From contig NZ_JAMBOC010000011.1 in the NCBI RefSeq assembly GCF_023715405.1, positions 1 to 35,306 of the forward strand: a stretch of DNA of 35,306 bases. The letters are read 5' to 3'. The notes beneath the pieces are model-generated. The model made no database searches. It had not been told where the DNA came from and saw only the letters and a list, made by a program, of their open reading frames with translations. Shown here piece after piece: positions 1 through 10,333 of this stretch; the first letter of the stretch is position 1, and the number at the start of each line of letters is the position of its first letter. The position numbers and the translations under genes are program-made. This stretch comes from Solibacillus isronensis (lineage in GTDB: Bacteria > Bacillota > Bacilli > Bacillales_A > Planococcaceae).

Positions 1-86
1 CCGTTCCCATACCGAACACGGAAGTTAAGCTCTTTAGCGCCGATGGTAGTTGGGGGCTTCCCCCTGTGAGAGTAGGACGTCGCTTC
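1..86 (+). rRNA. rrf: 5S ribosomal RNA, 3' part
   Basis: The first bases match the 3' two thirds of a Bacillus 5S rRNA: the CCGTTCCCATACCGAACACG loop, the GAAGTTAAGCTC segment and the GAGAGTAGGACGTCGC 3' strand are all present. The 5' part lies outside the window. The exact 3' end is estimated from the B. subtilis homologue and could be off by a few bases. It closes an rRNA operon that ends directly upstream of guaB, as in B. subtilis. Confidence 0.95.
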
Positions 87-94
87 GCACATGT

Positions 95-125
95 AAAACC
101 CACTGAGAAATCAGTGGGTTTTTTG
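95..125 (+). terminator. Intrinsic terminator of the rRNA operon
   Basis: A 12-bp stem (AAAACCCACTGA / TCAGTGGGTTTT) with a GAAA tetraloop runs into a T-rich tract. It follows the 5S gene by about ten bases. Confidence 0.9.
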
Positions 126-257
126 TTATAAAATATTTTTTCTCTCTTTAAGGAAAAACACAAATAATATAATATTCCGAATTATTTTACTTTTTAAAGA
201 ATCTTGACAGTGATGTCCCTCGGAGGTAACCTTACAATAATATTCTTTTATAAATAG

Positions 258-1739
<1,482 letters not shown>

Positions 1740-1755
1740 TTACTAGGAAACTTTC

Positions 1756-1796
1756 AAACGTTACTATCGTCAAATTGGAGATAGTAACGTTTTTTT
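1756..1796 (+). terminator. Intrinsic terminator after guaB
   Basis: A 13-bp stem (AAACGTTACTATC / GATAGTAACGTTT) is followed by a run of T residues, directly after the guaB stop codon. Confidence 0.88.
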
Positions 1797-1874
1797 ATTA
1801 ATAGAAGGTCACATACAACTACTTATGTATGATAAAATGACGTTAGACAAGAATAAAAATTTGGAGGTAGCTTT

Positions 1875-3212
1875 GTGAAGAAGGTAAGAAAGCAAACGGT
1901 ATTAAGCATTGTCTTAATTCCGATTTTAATACTTAGCATGCTGGCGGTGACACCTGCTAAGACAAATGCGGCGACGGATTTAGGGTTAACGGTAGATGCG
2001 GCAATATTAATTGATGCAGACACAGGGAAAATTTTATATGAGCAAAATGCAGAGACAGCTTTAGGTATTGCAAGTATGACGAAAATGATGACAGAGTATC
2101 TATTACTTGATGCAATCGAAGAAGGCTCAATTTCATGGGATCAACAATATAATGTATCAGAGTATACATATAAAGTTTCCCAAAACCGTTTATTAAGTAA
2201 TGTACCGTTACGTGCTGATGGTACGTATACAATTAGAGAGTTATATGAAGCAATGGCAATCTATTCTGCAAATGCTGCTACAATTGCGATTGCAGAAACA
2301 ATTGCAGGTACAGAAAAAGAATTCCTTAAATTGATGGATAAAAAGGCAGAAGAACTTGGCTTAGAAAATTACAAATTTGTAAACGCAACAGGTTTAAATA
2401 ATGCTGATTTACAAGGCATGCATCCAGAAGGTACTGGTGAAAAAGATGAAAACGTCATGCCTGCTCGTTCTGTAGCAAAATTAGCGTACAACTTATTAAA
2501 AGATCATCCTGACATGTTAGAAACAGCAAAAATTCCGAAGAAAATATTCCGTGAAGGAACTTCGGATGCAATTAGTATGTCCAACTGGAACTTCATGCTA
2601 CCGGGCCTTGTATATGAATATGAAGGCGTAGACGGGTTAAAAACAGGGACAACAGATTTTGCCGGTCATACATTTACAGGTACAGCTAAACGCGGTGATA
2701 CACGTTTAATCGCTGTTGTTATGAAGGCAGTGGATTCAAAGGGTGTAGGCTCTTATAAAGCACGTTTTGATGCGACAGCGAAGTTATTTGATTATGGATT
2801 TGGTCAATTTTCGAAAGTAGAACTTCTTCCAGGTAACTACGTTTTTGAAGAGCAAAAAACGATTCCTGTTACTAAAGGGAAAGAGGACTCTGTTAAAATC
2901 GGTTTGAAAGAGCCGGTTTCTGTAATGGTTAAGACGAGCGAGAAAGATTCATACGTTCCGACGTTGACATTGGACAAGAAAGAAATTGAAGCAGGAATCG
3001 AAAAAGACCAAGTAGTAGGACAGGCTGTACTTGCACCTACAGAAGGCAAAGATTTCGGCTATATTGATGGCAATCCTATTGTAGCAGATGTCGTGACGAC
3101 AGAATCGGTAGAACGTGCAGGGAAAATATCATTAATGTTCCAAGGTATCGGAAGCTTTTTCGGTAATTTATGGAATGGTGTGTTTGGATTTGCAGGTAAT
3201 TTAATTAAATAA
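1875..3212 (+). CDS. dacA: D-alanyl-D-alanine carboxypeptidase (PBP5, class C low-molecular-weight)
   Basis: Removes the terminal D-Ala from peptidoglycan pentapeptides outside the cell. The start is GTG, eight bases after the GGAGGT site at 1863-1868. Residues 1-32 form a Sec signal peptide (MKKVRK, a hydrophobic core, then an ANA-type cleavage region TNAATD). The three penicillin-binding active-site motifs are intact: SMTK with Ser67/Lys70, SAN at 131-133 and KTG at 256-258. A PBP5-like beta domain follows, and the C-terminus (about 415-445, ISLMFQGIGSFFGNLW) looks like the amphipathic membrane-anchoring helix. Length (445) matches B. subtilis DacA, and guaB-dacA is the B. subtilis order. 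It is monocistronic, with its own terminator. Confidence 0.96.
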   Translation: MKKVRKQTVLSIVLIPILILSMLAVTPAKTNAATDLGLTVDAAILIDADTGKILYEQNAETALGIASMTKMMTEYLLLDAIEEGSISWDQQYNVSEYTYKVSQNRLLSNVPLRADGTYTIRELYEAMAIYSANAATIAIAETIAGTEKEFLKLMDKKAEELGLENYKFVNATGLNNADLQGMHPEGTGEKDENVMPARSVAKLAYNLLKDHPDMLETAKIPKKIFREGTSDAISMSNWNFMLPGLVYEYEGVDGLKTGTTDFAGHTFTGTAKRGDTRLIAVVMKAVDSKGVGSYKARFDATAKLFDYGFGQFSKVELLPGNYVFEEQKTIPVTKGKEDSVKIGLKEPVSVMVKTSEKDSYVPTLTLDKKEIEAGIEKDQVVGQAVLAPTEGKDFGYIDGNPIVADVVTTESVERAGKISLMFQGIGSFFGNLWNGVFGFAGNLIK

Positions 3213-3219
3213 TGAGTGG

Positions 3220-3260
3220 GCCTTTCTATAAGTAAATGCTTGTAGAAAGGCTTTTTTTTT
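3220..3260 (+). terminator. Intrinsic terminator after dacA
   Basis: An 11-bp stem (GCCTTTCTATA / TGTAGAAAGGC, one G-T pair) is followed by nine T residues, eight bases after the dacA stop. Confidence 0.9.
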
Positions 3261-3339
3261 CGTCTAAGGGAATTTTTCGAATGGGACAATTTGTCGATAA
3301 ACCATGCAAAACATACATTGATACATGGAGGGATTAATC

Positions 3340-5166
3340 ATGTGTGGAATATCAGGTTGGATCGATTACTCGACCCACTTAGTAAATGAAGAATCAATGA
3401 TTAAAAAAATGACGAGGACGCTTTTACACCGTGGTCCGGATAGTGAAGGATACTTTATAAGCAAACATGCTTTACTGGGCCATAAACGGCTCGCAATTAT
3501 TGATTTAGTGACAGGTAATCAGCCGATGACTCGCGGCGAATTGACAATTGTGTATAATGGCGAGGTTTACAATGCAAACGAGCTTCGTGAACAGCTTAAA
3601 AATTTGGGCCATTCCTTTTATACAACATCCGATACAGAAGTTATTTTAATGGCGTATGTTGAATGGAAAGACCGCTGTATGGAGTACTTAAATGGGATAT
3701 TTGCTTTTGCCGTATGGAATGAGCAGGAGCAATCACTATTCCTATGTCGTGACCGGCTAGGGGTAAAGCCGCTGTTTTATTATGAGCTTCCGGATGGGCT
3801 ATTGTTCAGTTCTGAAATAAAAGGGATACTGGCACATCCTGCTGTGAAGGCAGAAGTTGATGCAGAAGGGCTTGCCGCATTATTTAGTCTTGGCCCATCA
3901 CGTATTGTAGGGCATGCCATATTTAAAGGGATTAAAGAAGTTAAGCCCGCATACGCAATGATGGTGCGAAGCGGTTTCAGGAAAAGCTGGCAGTACTGGG
4001 ACATTGAAAGTAAACATCATGAACATTCAGAGGCAGAAACGATTGAAAATGTCCGGGAACTCGTAACAAATGCAATTATTCGTCAACTAATAAGCGATGT
4101 GCCGCTAAGTACAATGCTATCAGGCGGACTCGATTCAAGTATCATTACGGCGGTTGCTGCACAACAACTTGCAAAAGAACAGAAAACATTGGCGACTTAT
4201 TCCGTAGCATTTGAAGAAAATGACTATCATTTCACAAAAAACTCATTTCAAACATCACAGGATGAATTCTGGATCGGAAAAATGCAACAGGCATTTCAGA
4301 CAAAGCACCGACAAGTAACGTTGACCCAACAAGAATTAGTAGATGGTTTAGAACAGGCAATGCGTTTAAAAGACATGCCGAGTATGGCGGATATTGATAG
4401 CTCATTTTATTTATTCTGTAAAGAAATGAAAAAAGAACATACTGTGGCGCTGTCGGGTGAATGTGCTGATGAAGTATTTGGTGGTTATCCATGGTTTTAT
4501 GAAGGGAAAAGAGAAACACTTTTCCCGTGGCTTCGTTCTACAAAGGAACGTGAACAGTTATTTAAATCAGATTGGCAAAAACGCCTGCAGTTGCCGCAGT
4601 TTATGCAAAGTACTTATGAAGAAGCAGTAAAAGGGATGCCATCATTTATAGGGACTAAAGAAGAGCAGGAACGCCAGCAGCTGTTTTATTTAAATAACCA
4701 GTTCTTTATGCAGACGTTATTAGAAAGAAATGACCGGATGACGATGGGTGCAAGTATGGAAGTCCGTGTACCGTTTGCCGATCATACAATAATTGAATAT
4801 GTATGGAATATTCCTTGGGAAATGAAAAACAGCGGCGGAATGGAAAAGGGGATTTTACGAAAGGCGTTTCAGGATATTTTACCGAAGGAAGTTGTGGAGC
4901 GTAAGAAAAATCCGTATCCCAAAACGTATCATCCTAAATATACAGAACTCGTTCATCAACGGTTAGAGCAAATTTTACGGCAGAAGCACTCAGTTCTGCA
5001 TGAATTATTCGAGAAGGAGCAGTTAGAACGATTGCTTGCTACAAATGGTCAATCGTTTCAAATACCTTGGTTTGGCCAGTTAATGGCGGGACCACAACTC
5101 ATAGCATATTTTATACAATTACATGATTGGGTCGAGCAATATCGCATCAATATTATTTCAACGTAA
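3340..5166 (+). CDS. asnB: Glutamine-hydrolysing asparagine synthetase
   Basis: Makes asparagine from aspartate, ATP and glutamine-derived ammonia. An upstream in-frame ATG at 3325 is rejected: the family needs Cys2 exposed after Met removal, and GGAGGG at 3327-3332 serves the ATG at 3340. The class II amidotransferase domain has Cys2, RGPDSEG at 31-37 and NGEVYN at 73-78. The synthetase domain has the PP-loop SGGLDSS at 261-267 and the SGECADEVFGGYPWF segment. At 608 residues it is nearest in length to B. subtilis AsnO (YisO), one of three paralogues there, so the paralogue assignment is uncertain. It is not at its B. subtilis position; here it occupies the dacA-serS gap. A hairpin follows the stop. 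Confidence 0.93.
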   Translation: MCGISGWIDYSTHLVNEESMIKKMTRTLLHRGPDSEGYFISKHALLGHKRLAIIDLVTGNQPMTRGELTIVYNGEVYNANELREQLKNLGHSFYTTSDTEVILMAYVEWKDRCMEYLNGIFAFAVWNEQEQSLFLCRDRLGVKPLFYYELPDGLLFSSEIKGILAHPAVKAEVDAEGLAALFSLGPSRIVGHAIFKGIKEVKPAYAMMVRSGFRKSWQYWDIESKHHEHSEAETIENVRELVTNAIIRQLISDVPLSTMLSGGLDSSIITAVAAQQLAKEQKTLATYSVAFEENDYHFTKNSFQTSQDEFWIGKMQQAFQTKHRQVTLTQQELVDGLEQAMRLKDMPSMADIDSSFYLFCKEMKKEHTVALSGECADEVFGGYPWFYEGKRETLFPWLRSTKEREQLFKSDWQKRLQLPQFMQSTYEEAVKGMPSFIGTKEEQERQQLFYLNNQFFMQTLLERNDRMTMGASMEVRVPFADHTIIEYVWNIPWEMKNSGGMEKGILRKAFQDILPKEVVERKKNPYPKTYHPKYTELVHQRLEQILRQKHSVLHELFEKEQLERLLATNGQSFQIPWFGQLMAGPQLIAYFIQLHDWVEQYRINIIST

Positions 5167-5200
5167 AGAGACGTTTCCATACGGAACGTCTCTTTAAAAA
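5165..5200 (+). terminator. Hairpin between convergent asnB and MocR genes
   Basis: A perfect inverted repeat (AAAGAGACGTTTCC / its complement, ATAC loop) lies directly at the asnB stop codon. The following tract (TTTAAAAA) is only weakly T-rich, so it is a modest terminator for asnB. There is no clear T run for the opposite strand. Confidence 0.65.
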
Positions 5201-5210
5201 TCCCTTTCTA

Positions 5211-6608
5211 TTAACTTTTAGAAATCCCCCAAATTTCCATTAGCTGATGGATGTTCGGTTCAATATCATGAAGTTGCAAATTACCAAACCCTAATAAAAA
5301 TGTTCTTTTGGAGTAATGCTGCTCTGTTAAATAATAATTTGATAACGGTAAAATATGGATACCGTGCTTGCGCGCGACCTGTTGAAGTTCCCGTTCAGAT
5401 TCCTTATGACGGAATGCAACAAGAATGTTCGTACCGGCAGCATCACCGGATATTGTTATTTGAGAGTAATGATTTGAAAACACTTCAATACATTTATCGT
5501 GCTTTTTACGGTAAATTTTACGCATCCGATTTAAATGTTTGGCAAAGTGTCCGTCTTTCATAAACTTCGCTAAAATATGCTGTTCAAACCGAGGAACTGT
5601 AGAAGAGTAGTAATTAAAATGCTCCTGATAGCGTTGAACGAGTGTTGGCGGCAGGACAAAAAAGGCAACACGCAATGATGGCATCAATGATTTAGTAAAG
5701 GTACTTAAATAAATGACCCGGTCATTTACATCAAGTCCTCTAAGCGCTGGAATTGGCTTCCCAATATATCGAAATTCACTGTCGTAATCATCTTCAATAA
5801 TAAAACGGTCCGGTGTTTTAGCTGCCCAATTTAATAATTGTGTCCGTCGATTAGCTGAAAGAACTGCACCAGTCGGGAATTGGTGTGAAGGTGTTATGTA
5901 AACGACATTTGCATTTGATTTCTGTAATTGTTCCACCACAATTCCATCTGTATCAACAGAAATCGGAATAGCGAGCTGACCTAATTGATGACGGGGAATA
6001 GGTGAATAACCTGGATTTTCAAAAGCAAGCTTTGAATCAACATCTAGAATTTTTAAAATCATAGGCAGTAATTGCTCAGTACCGGAGCCGATGACGATTT
6101 GCTCTGGCTGGCACTCGATTCCCCGTGATTGGTGTAAATAGTTCGCAATTTCGATACGCAATGCAAGCTCACCTTGACGTTCCCCTGTCTGAAGTAGATG
6201 TTTGAACGGTTTATCGAGCACGTCTTTTGCATATTTTCTCCATATCGTAAAAGGAAAAGCTTCCTCATCAATTTTTGCAGAAGAGAAATCAATTTTATAT
6301 TTCGTAGTTTCCGCTGTTTTTTTTATTTCATTGTTCGATAGATCACTTTGGCGGTAAGGTATTGAATCGATCTCTTCAACAAAATAACCGACACGCGGTT
6401 TTGACATAATATAGCCTTCCGCCAACAGCTGCGAATACGCAAGCTCGACGGTTGTTTGACTTATATTGAAAAAATCCGCAAGTTCCCTTTTGGAAGGAAG
6501 GCGTACACCAACAGCTAGCTGGTTGTTAGTAATTGCATTTTTTATGCCGATATACAGTTGTTCATATAGTGGAATCGTATGGTCCTTATGAAGCTGAAAG
6601 AAAAGCAT
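5211..6608 (-). CDS. MocR-family transcriptional regulator (GntR wHTH fused to PLP aminotransferase fold)
   Basis: A 465-residue MocR/GabR/PdxR-type regulator. Residues about 5-75 are a GntR winged helix (PLYEQLYIGIKNAI..., LPSKRELAD, QTTVELAYSQLLAEGYI). Residues about 110-460 are a fold-type I aminotransferase domain with SGTEQL, TPSHQFPTG (239-247), DDYDSEFR (Asp274) and the PLP-binding lysine Lys306 in STFTKS. Such proteins bind PLP covalently and usually control vitamin B6, GABA or amino-acid genes; the target here is not shown. It is divergent from serS, exactly where B. subtilis has pdxST, so a PdxR-like ancestry is possible. A 24-bp palindrome just downstream of its putative promoter suggests autoregulation. 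AAGGAGG precedes the ATG. Confidence 0.9.
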   Translation of the reverse strand: MLFFQLHKDHTIPLYEQLYIGIKNAITNNQLAVGVRLPSKRELADFFNISQTTVELAYSQLLAEGYIMSKPRVGYFVEEIDSIPYRQSDLSNNEIKKTAETTKYKIDFSSAKIDEEAFPFTIWRKYAKDVLDKPFKHLLQTGERQGELALRIEIANYLHQSRGIECQPEQIVIGSGTEQLLPMILKILDVDSKLAFENPGYSPIPRHQLGQLAIPISVDTDGIVVEQLQKSNANVVYITPSHQFPTGAVLSANRRTQLLNWAAKTPDRFIIEDDYDSEFRYIGKPIPALRGLDVNDRVIYLSTFTKSLMPSLRVAFFVLPPTLVQRYQEHFNYYSSTVPRFEQHILAKFMKDGHFAKHLNRMRKIYRKKHDKCIEVFSNHYSQITISGDAAGTNILVAFRHKESERELQQVARKHGIHILPLSNYYLTEQHYSKRTFLLGFGNLQLHDIEPNIHQLMEIWGISKS

Positions 6609-6640
6609 CTTCTTATCCTCCTTATGTAACCTTAATGAAA

Positions 6641-6664
6641 TTTCAATTTTAATTAATATTGAAA
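6641..6664 (-). promoter_or_regulatory. Palindromic operator candidate in the MocR leader
   Basis: The two 12-base arms (TTTCAATTTTAA and TTAATATTGAAA) are complementary at 11 of 12 positions. The site lies between the putative MocR -10 box (6675-6680, minus strand TATACT preceded by TG at extended -10 spacing) and the ribosome site. That placement suits autorepression. The region is AT-rich, so chance is a real alternative. Confidence 0.45.
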
Positions 6665-6674
6665 GTGTCAGAAA

Positions 6675-6709
6675 AGTATAGCACGATGTAGAAAATTAGT
6701 GAATGTTTT
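6675..6709 (-). promoter_or_regulatory. Putative sigma-A promoter of the MocR gene
   Basis: On the minus strand, TTCACT is separated by 17 bases from TATACT (6675-6680), with TG one base upstream of the -10 box (extended -10). Transcription would begin near 6668, about 60 bases before the MocR ATG. Confidence 0.45.
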
Positions 6710-6718
6710 CGCCGGAAC

Positions 6719-6748
6719 TTGCAAATGTATATGGTTTTATAGTACAGT
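6719..6748 (+). promoter_or_regulatory. Putative sigma-A promoter of the serS T-box transcript
   Basis: TTGCAA (6719-6724) and TACAGT (6743-6748) are separated by 18 bases. Transcription would start around 6755, just before the T-box leader. It is the only plausible box pair I see in this divergent gap. Confidence 0.45.
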
Positions 6749-6764
6749 ATGGTTAAATTTATAA

Positions 6765-6999
6765 ATGAATTCGATGATAGGAAGTAGTAGCAAGCCCGTT
6801 TTTTTTAGAGAGTCAGCGGTCGGTGGAAGCTGATAAAAACACTTGTGAATCCGTCCTTGAGATGCTTTTTCCGAAATTATAGTAGGTGGAAGCCGGCTTA
6901 CCAAAGTCGTTAATTGTTAAGAGGAATAGATTTTTCTATTCAATTAGGGTGGCAACGCGGGTAGCTCTCGTCCCTTTCATAGGGATTGAGGGCTTTTTT
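6765..6999 (+). promoter_or_regulatory. T-box riboswitch (serine, UCC specifier) controlling serS
   Basis: The leader carries the conserved T-box AGGGTGGCAACGCGG at 6946-6960, which pairs with the NCCA end of uncharged tRNA. It is followed by a terminator stem (about 6965-6994: CTCTCGTCCCT pairing with AGGGATTGAGGG) and six T residues. Stem I begins near 6765, with an AGTA-type internal loop around 6782. The specifier appears to be TCC at 6850-6852, in the context TGTGAATCCGT, i.e. serine. Uncharged tRNA-Ser(GGA) should stabilise the antiterminator and let transcription enter serS 75 bases further on. The specifier was placed by eye, not by folding. Confidence 0.9.
6963..6999 (+). terminator. 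Conditional terminator of the serS T-box
   Basis: The stem formed by 6965-6975 and 6982-6994 plus TTTTTT overlaps the T-box sequence, so antiterminator and terminator are mutually exclusive. This is the normal layout for this riboswitch class. Confidence 0.85.
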
Positions 7000-7056
7000 G
7001 TATTTATTCTGCTAATACATTAACGCGTTAAAGTGCTCAGGATCATCATTTCATAA

Positions 7057-8367
<1,311 letters not shown>

Positions 8368-8380
8368 TTTAATCTAAATT

Positions 8381-8420
8381 AAAAAGTGTGTTGAATCAAT
8401 AATTTCAACACACTTTTTTT
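8381..8420. terminator. Bidirectional terminator between serS and gntR
   Basis: The stem AAAAGTGTGTTGAA / TTCAACACACTTTT has seven T on its right. On the opposite strand a TTTTTAATTT tract follows the stem, so it can serve serS and the convergent GntR gene. Confidence 0.88.
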
Positions 8421-8473
8421 CTTTTCTGCGCTAAAATATTTCAGGGAATTTAGTAATTTATTTTACAAAGCGA

Positions 8474-8518
8474 GAATATTTTGTTATATTCGAGAAAATA
8501 GGATATTGGATACAATAT
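8474..8518. repeat. Two short palindromes behind the GntR gene
   Basis: GAATAT and ATATTC flank TTTGTT at 8474-8491. ATATTG and CAATAT flank GATA at 8503-8518. The second resembles part of the operator candidate in front of the GntR gene (both contain TTGGAT and ATACAA/TACAAT elements). They lie between the convergent serS and GntR genes, so no promoter is expected there. They may be a second binding site, a remnant, or AT-rich coincidence. Confidence 0.3.
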
Positions 8519-8535
8519 TTTAACATTAATAGAAT

Positions 8536-9180
8536 TTATTGAATAAAGTTTCTAAGAACATCATATTTTGCACGTGTAATATGTTGTTCAAGCAATTGGC
8601 ATGTAAGCTCAATGTTATCGTTAGCCAAAGCTTCCACCATTAAATCATGTTCACTAATGGAAGTGGCAATTTGGTTAGGTAAAAGATGTGGTGTTTGCTG
8701 AGGGAAACCGGTCCAAAAATTTTCAATAATGCTATTTAATTTCCCCCAAGGACAATCTTTTATTAACAGATGATGAAATTGAATATTAAGTTGAATATAT
8801 TCATCTGTATCATCTGTTTTCTTCATTCTCTCGTTAAGCTCACGCAATTGATTTACTAGTTGTGGTGACATCGTTTTCAAACTTTCAGCAGCAGCCATTG
8901 GTTCAAATTTAGCTCGTAAAAAATAAATTTCTTCCAGTTCGTGGATTGTAAATTGTTTGACGACAGCCCCTTTATGCGGCTCAACTGTGACATAGCCTTC
9001 AGCAGCCAACTGTTTTATCGCTTCTCGGATCGGCATTCTGCTAACGTTTAATGTTTTCGCCAATTCATCCTGTACCAGGCGTTCGCCAGGCTGCAGCTGC
9101 CCTTTTATAATCGCTTCGCGCAGAATCCGGTAAATTTTAGAGGGTAATGTTTCAGCAGTTAAATCATGATCAAATTTCAT
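8536..9180 (-). CDS. GntR/FadR-type regulator with FCD ligand domain
   Basis: A 214-residue transcription factor, probably sensing a small carboxylate or acyl-CoA intermediate of the adjacent pathway. The reading frame extends upstream, but the start is taken at the ATG at 9180 because GAGGTG lies six bases before it and the winged helix begins right after. Residues about 10-75 are the wHTH (KIYRILREAI, ERLVQDELAKTLNVSRMPIREAIKQLAAEGYV). Residues about 80-205 are an FCD helical domain with the expected histidines in FHHLL, SEHDLM and LEQHI. It is divergent from the truncated maoC/enoyl-CoA hydratase operon, with a near-perfect 24-bp palindrome in the 85-bp gap, so it most likely controls that operon and itself. 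Confidence 0.9.
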   Translation of the reverse strand: MKFDHDLTAETLPSKIYRILREAIIKGQLQPGERLVQDELAKTLNVSRMPIREAIKQLAAEGYVTVEPHKGAVVKQFTIHELEEIYFLRAKFEPMAAAESLKTMSPQLVNQLRELNERMKKTDDTDEYIQLNIQFHHLLIKDCPWGKLNSIIENFWTGFPQQTPHLLPNQIATSISEHDLMVEALANDNIELTCQLLEQHITRAKYDVLRNFIQ

Positions 9181-9200
9181 ATAAAACACCTCATTATGTG

Positions 9201-9224
9201 TTGTATTTTGGATCCAATATACAA
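9201..9224. promoter_or_regulatory. Palindromic operator candidate of the GntR/FCD regulator
   Basis: A 24-bp inverted repeat is centred on GGATCC: the left arm starts TTGTAT, the right arm ends ATACAA, and all but one symmetric pair match. It lies in the gap between the divergent GntR gene and the acyl-CoA operon. FCD-type GntR proteins commonly bind TNGTNNNACNA-like palindromes, and the TTGTAT/ATACAA ends fit that style. Confidence 0.6.
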
Positions 9225-9265
9225 TATACGGAAAAACTATGCAAACTTTAAAGAGGGATGTTGTC

Positions 9266-9541
9266 ATGGAACAACAGATTCAGATTGGATGGGATGAAGT
9301 AAGGCTCCCGCACCCTGTTTTTGAAGGGGATACAATTTACTCCTATACAGAAATATTATCAAAAAAAGAAAGTGCTAAACGAAATAATGTAGGGATCATT
9401 GAAGTGAAAACAACCGGCTACAACCAGGACGGGCAAATTGTCATTCACTTTAAACGCACGATGATGATTTATAAAAAGGACTTTGCACCAAACATTACGA
9501 AGCCTTTAATCGATCAAGTAATCTCACAGAAAGGGAAGTGA
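9266..9541 (+). pseudogene. MaoC-like acyl-CoA hydratase, N-terminal half missing
   Basis: The 91 residues from the ATG at 9266 (AGAGGG at 9252-9257) match only the C-terminal half of a MaoC/hot-dog hydratase. The line begins with GWDEVRLPHPVFEGDTIYSY and continues with TTGYNQDGQIVIHFKRTMMIYKK. Family members of this type are normally about 150-160 residues. The catalytic Asp/His region (the usual stretch ending in NPLHFD) is in the missing part, so hydratase activity is not expected. The ribosome site and frame are intact, so a short protein may still be made. It sits immediately after the GntR operator, so a deletion probably joined the promoter to the middle of the gene. Four bases separate it from the next gene. 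Confidence 0.8.
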
Positions 9542-9545
9542 ACGA

Positions 9546-10322
9546 ATGGAATATATTCAAGTTTCATATGAATATGAAGAGAAAATTGCGATTGTTACAT
9601 TAAACCGACCGGAAATGCGTCATGCATTTAATACGGAAATGGCGAAGCAGCTGTTAACTGTATTTCAGTCATTCAATGAGCAGCCGGTACGCGTCGTCAT
9701 TTTAACTTCCTCCACTGAAGATGCCTTTTGTTCAGGCGCGGATTTAAAAGAGCGTAAAGGGATGAGTGAGTCCGCGTGGACGGAACAGCATCACTTATTT
9801 GAACAAATGTTCCAGGCAGTAGCCAATTGCAGGCAACCTACCATTGCTGCGATCAATGGCTATACACTTGCAGGAGGGTTTGAACTTGCATTGAATACGG
9901 ACTTAATTGTTGCCGGTAAAAATGCAAAGGTAGGGCTAACCGAGGTCACTCGAGGTATTATGCCGGGCGGAGGAGGAGCACGATTACTGCCAAAACGTGT
10001 ACCGCTCCATATTGCAAAAGAATGGCTATTTACAGGGCGGATTGTCTCTGCAGAAGAAGCACAGAACGCAGGGTTATTTAATCGAGTTGTCGAATCTGAA
10101 GAAGTAATGAGTACCACACTTGAGTTAGCAAAAGAAATTGCAGGCAATGCACCTTTAGGCGTTCAAGGCGTTAAAAAAGTAGCAGAAATTAGTTCATTAG
10201 AAGCATCTGAAGCATTCCGGATTGAAATAGAAACGTACAACGAGGTTATCGCTTCTGTGGATCGAATGGAAGGTATTTTAGCCTTCAACGAAAAAAGAAA
10301 ACCTAATTTTATTGGACGGTAG
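9546..10322 (+). CDS. Enoyl-CoA hydratase/isomerase (crotonase) family protein
   Basis: At 258 residues it is the normal length for an enoyl-CoA hydratase. It has the oxyanion-hole segment FCSGADLKERKG (61-72). The two glutamates used for water addition in the hydratase branch are in place: Glu113 in GGFELAL and Glu133 in LTEVTRG, followed by IMPGGGGARLLP. It should therefore hydrate a 2-enoyl-CoA; the sequence resembles methylglutaconyl-CoA hydratase-type members, but this is not decisive. Context (acyl-CoA dehydrogenase, HMG-CoA lyase-like enzyme, MaoC and CaiB remnants) points to a short or branched acyl-CoA degradation route. It starts four bases after the maoC fragment and is co-transcribed with the next genes. 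Confidence 0.9.
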   Translation: MEYIQVSYEYEEKIAIVTLNRPEMRHAFNTEMAKQLLTVFQSFNEQPVRVVILTSSTEDAFCSGADLKERKGMSESAWTEQHHLFEQMFQAVANCRQPTIAAINGYTLAGGFELALNTDLIVAGKNAKVGLTEVTRGIMPGGGGARLLPKRVPLHIAKEWLFTGRIVSAEEAQNAGLFNRVVESEEVMSTTLELAKEIAGNAPLGVQGVKKVAEISSLEASEAFRIEIETYNEVIASVDRMEGILAFNEKRKPNFIGR

Positions 10323-10333
10323 GAGGATCTCAG

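Noticed and set aside
204..238. TTGACA at 204-209 as a guaB promoter
   Set aside because: The -35 is perfect, but the best -10 (TACAAT, 233-238) is 23 bases away and the correctly spaced hexamer is TAACCT, so I did not call a promoter.
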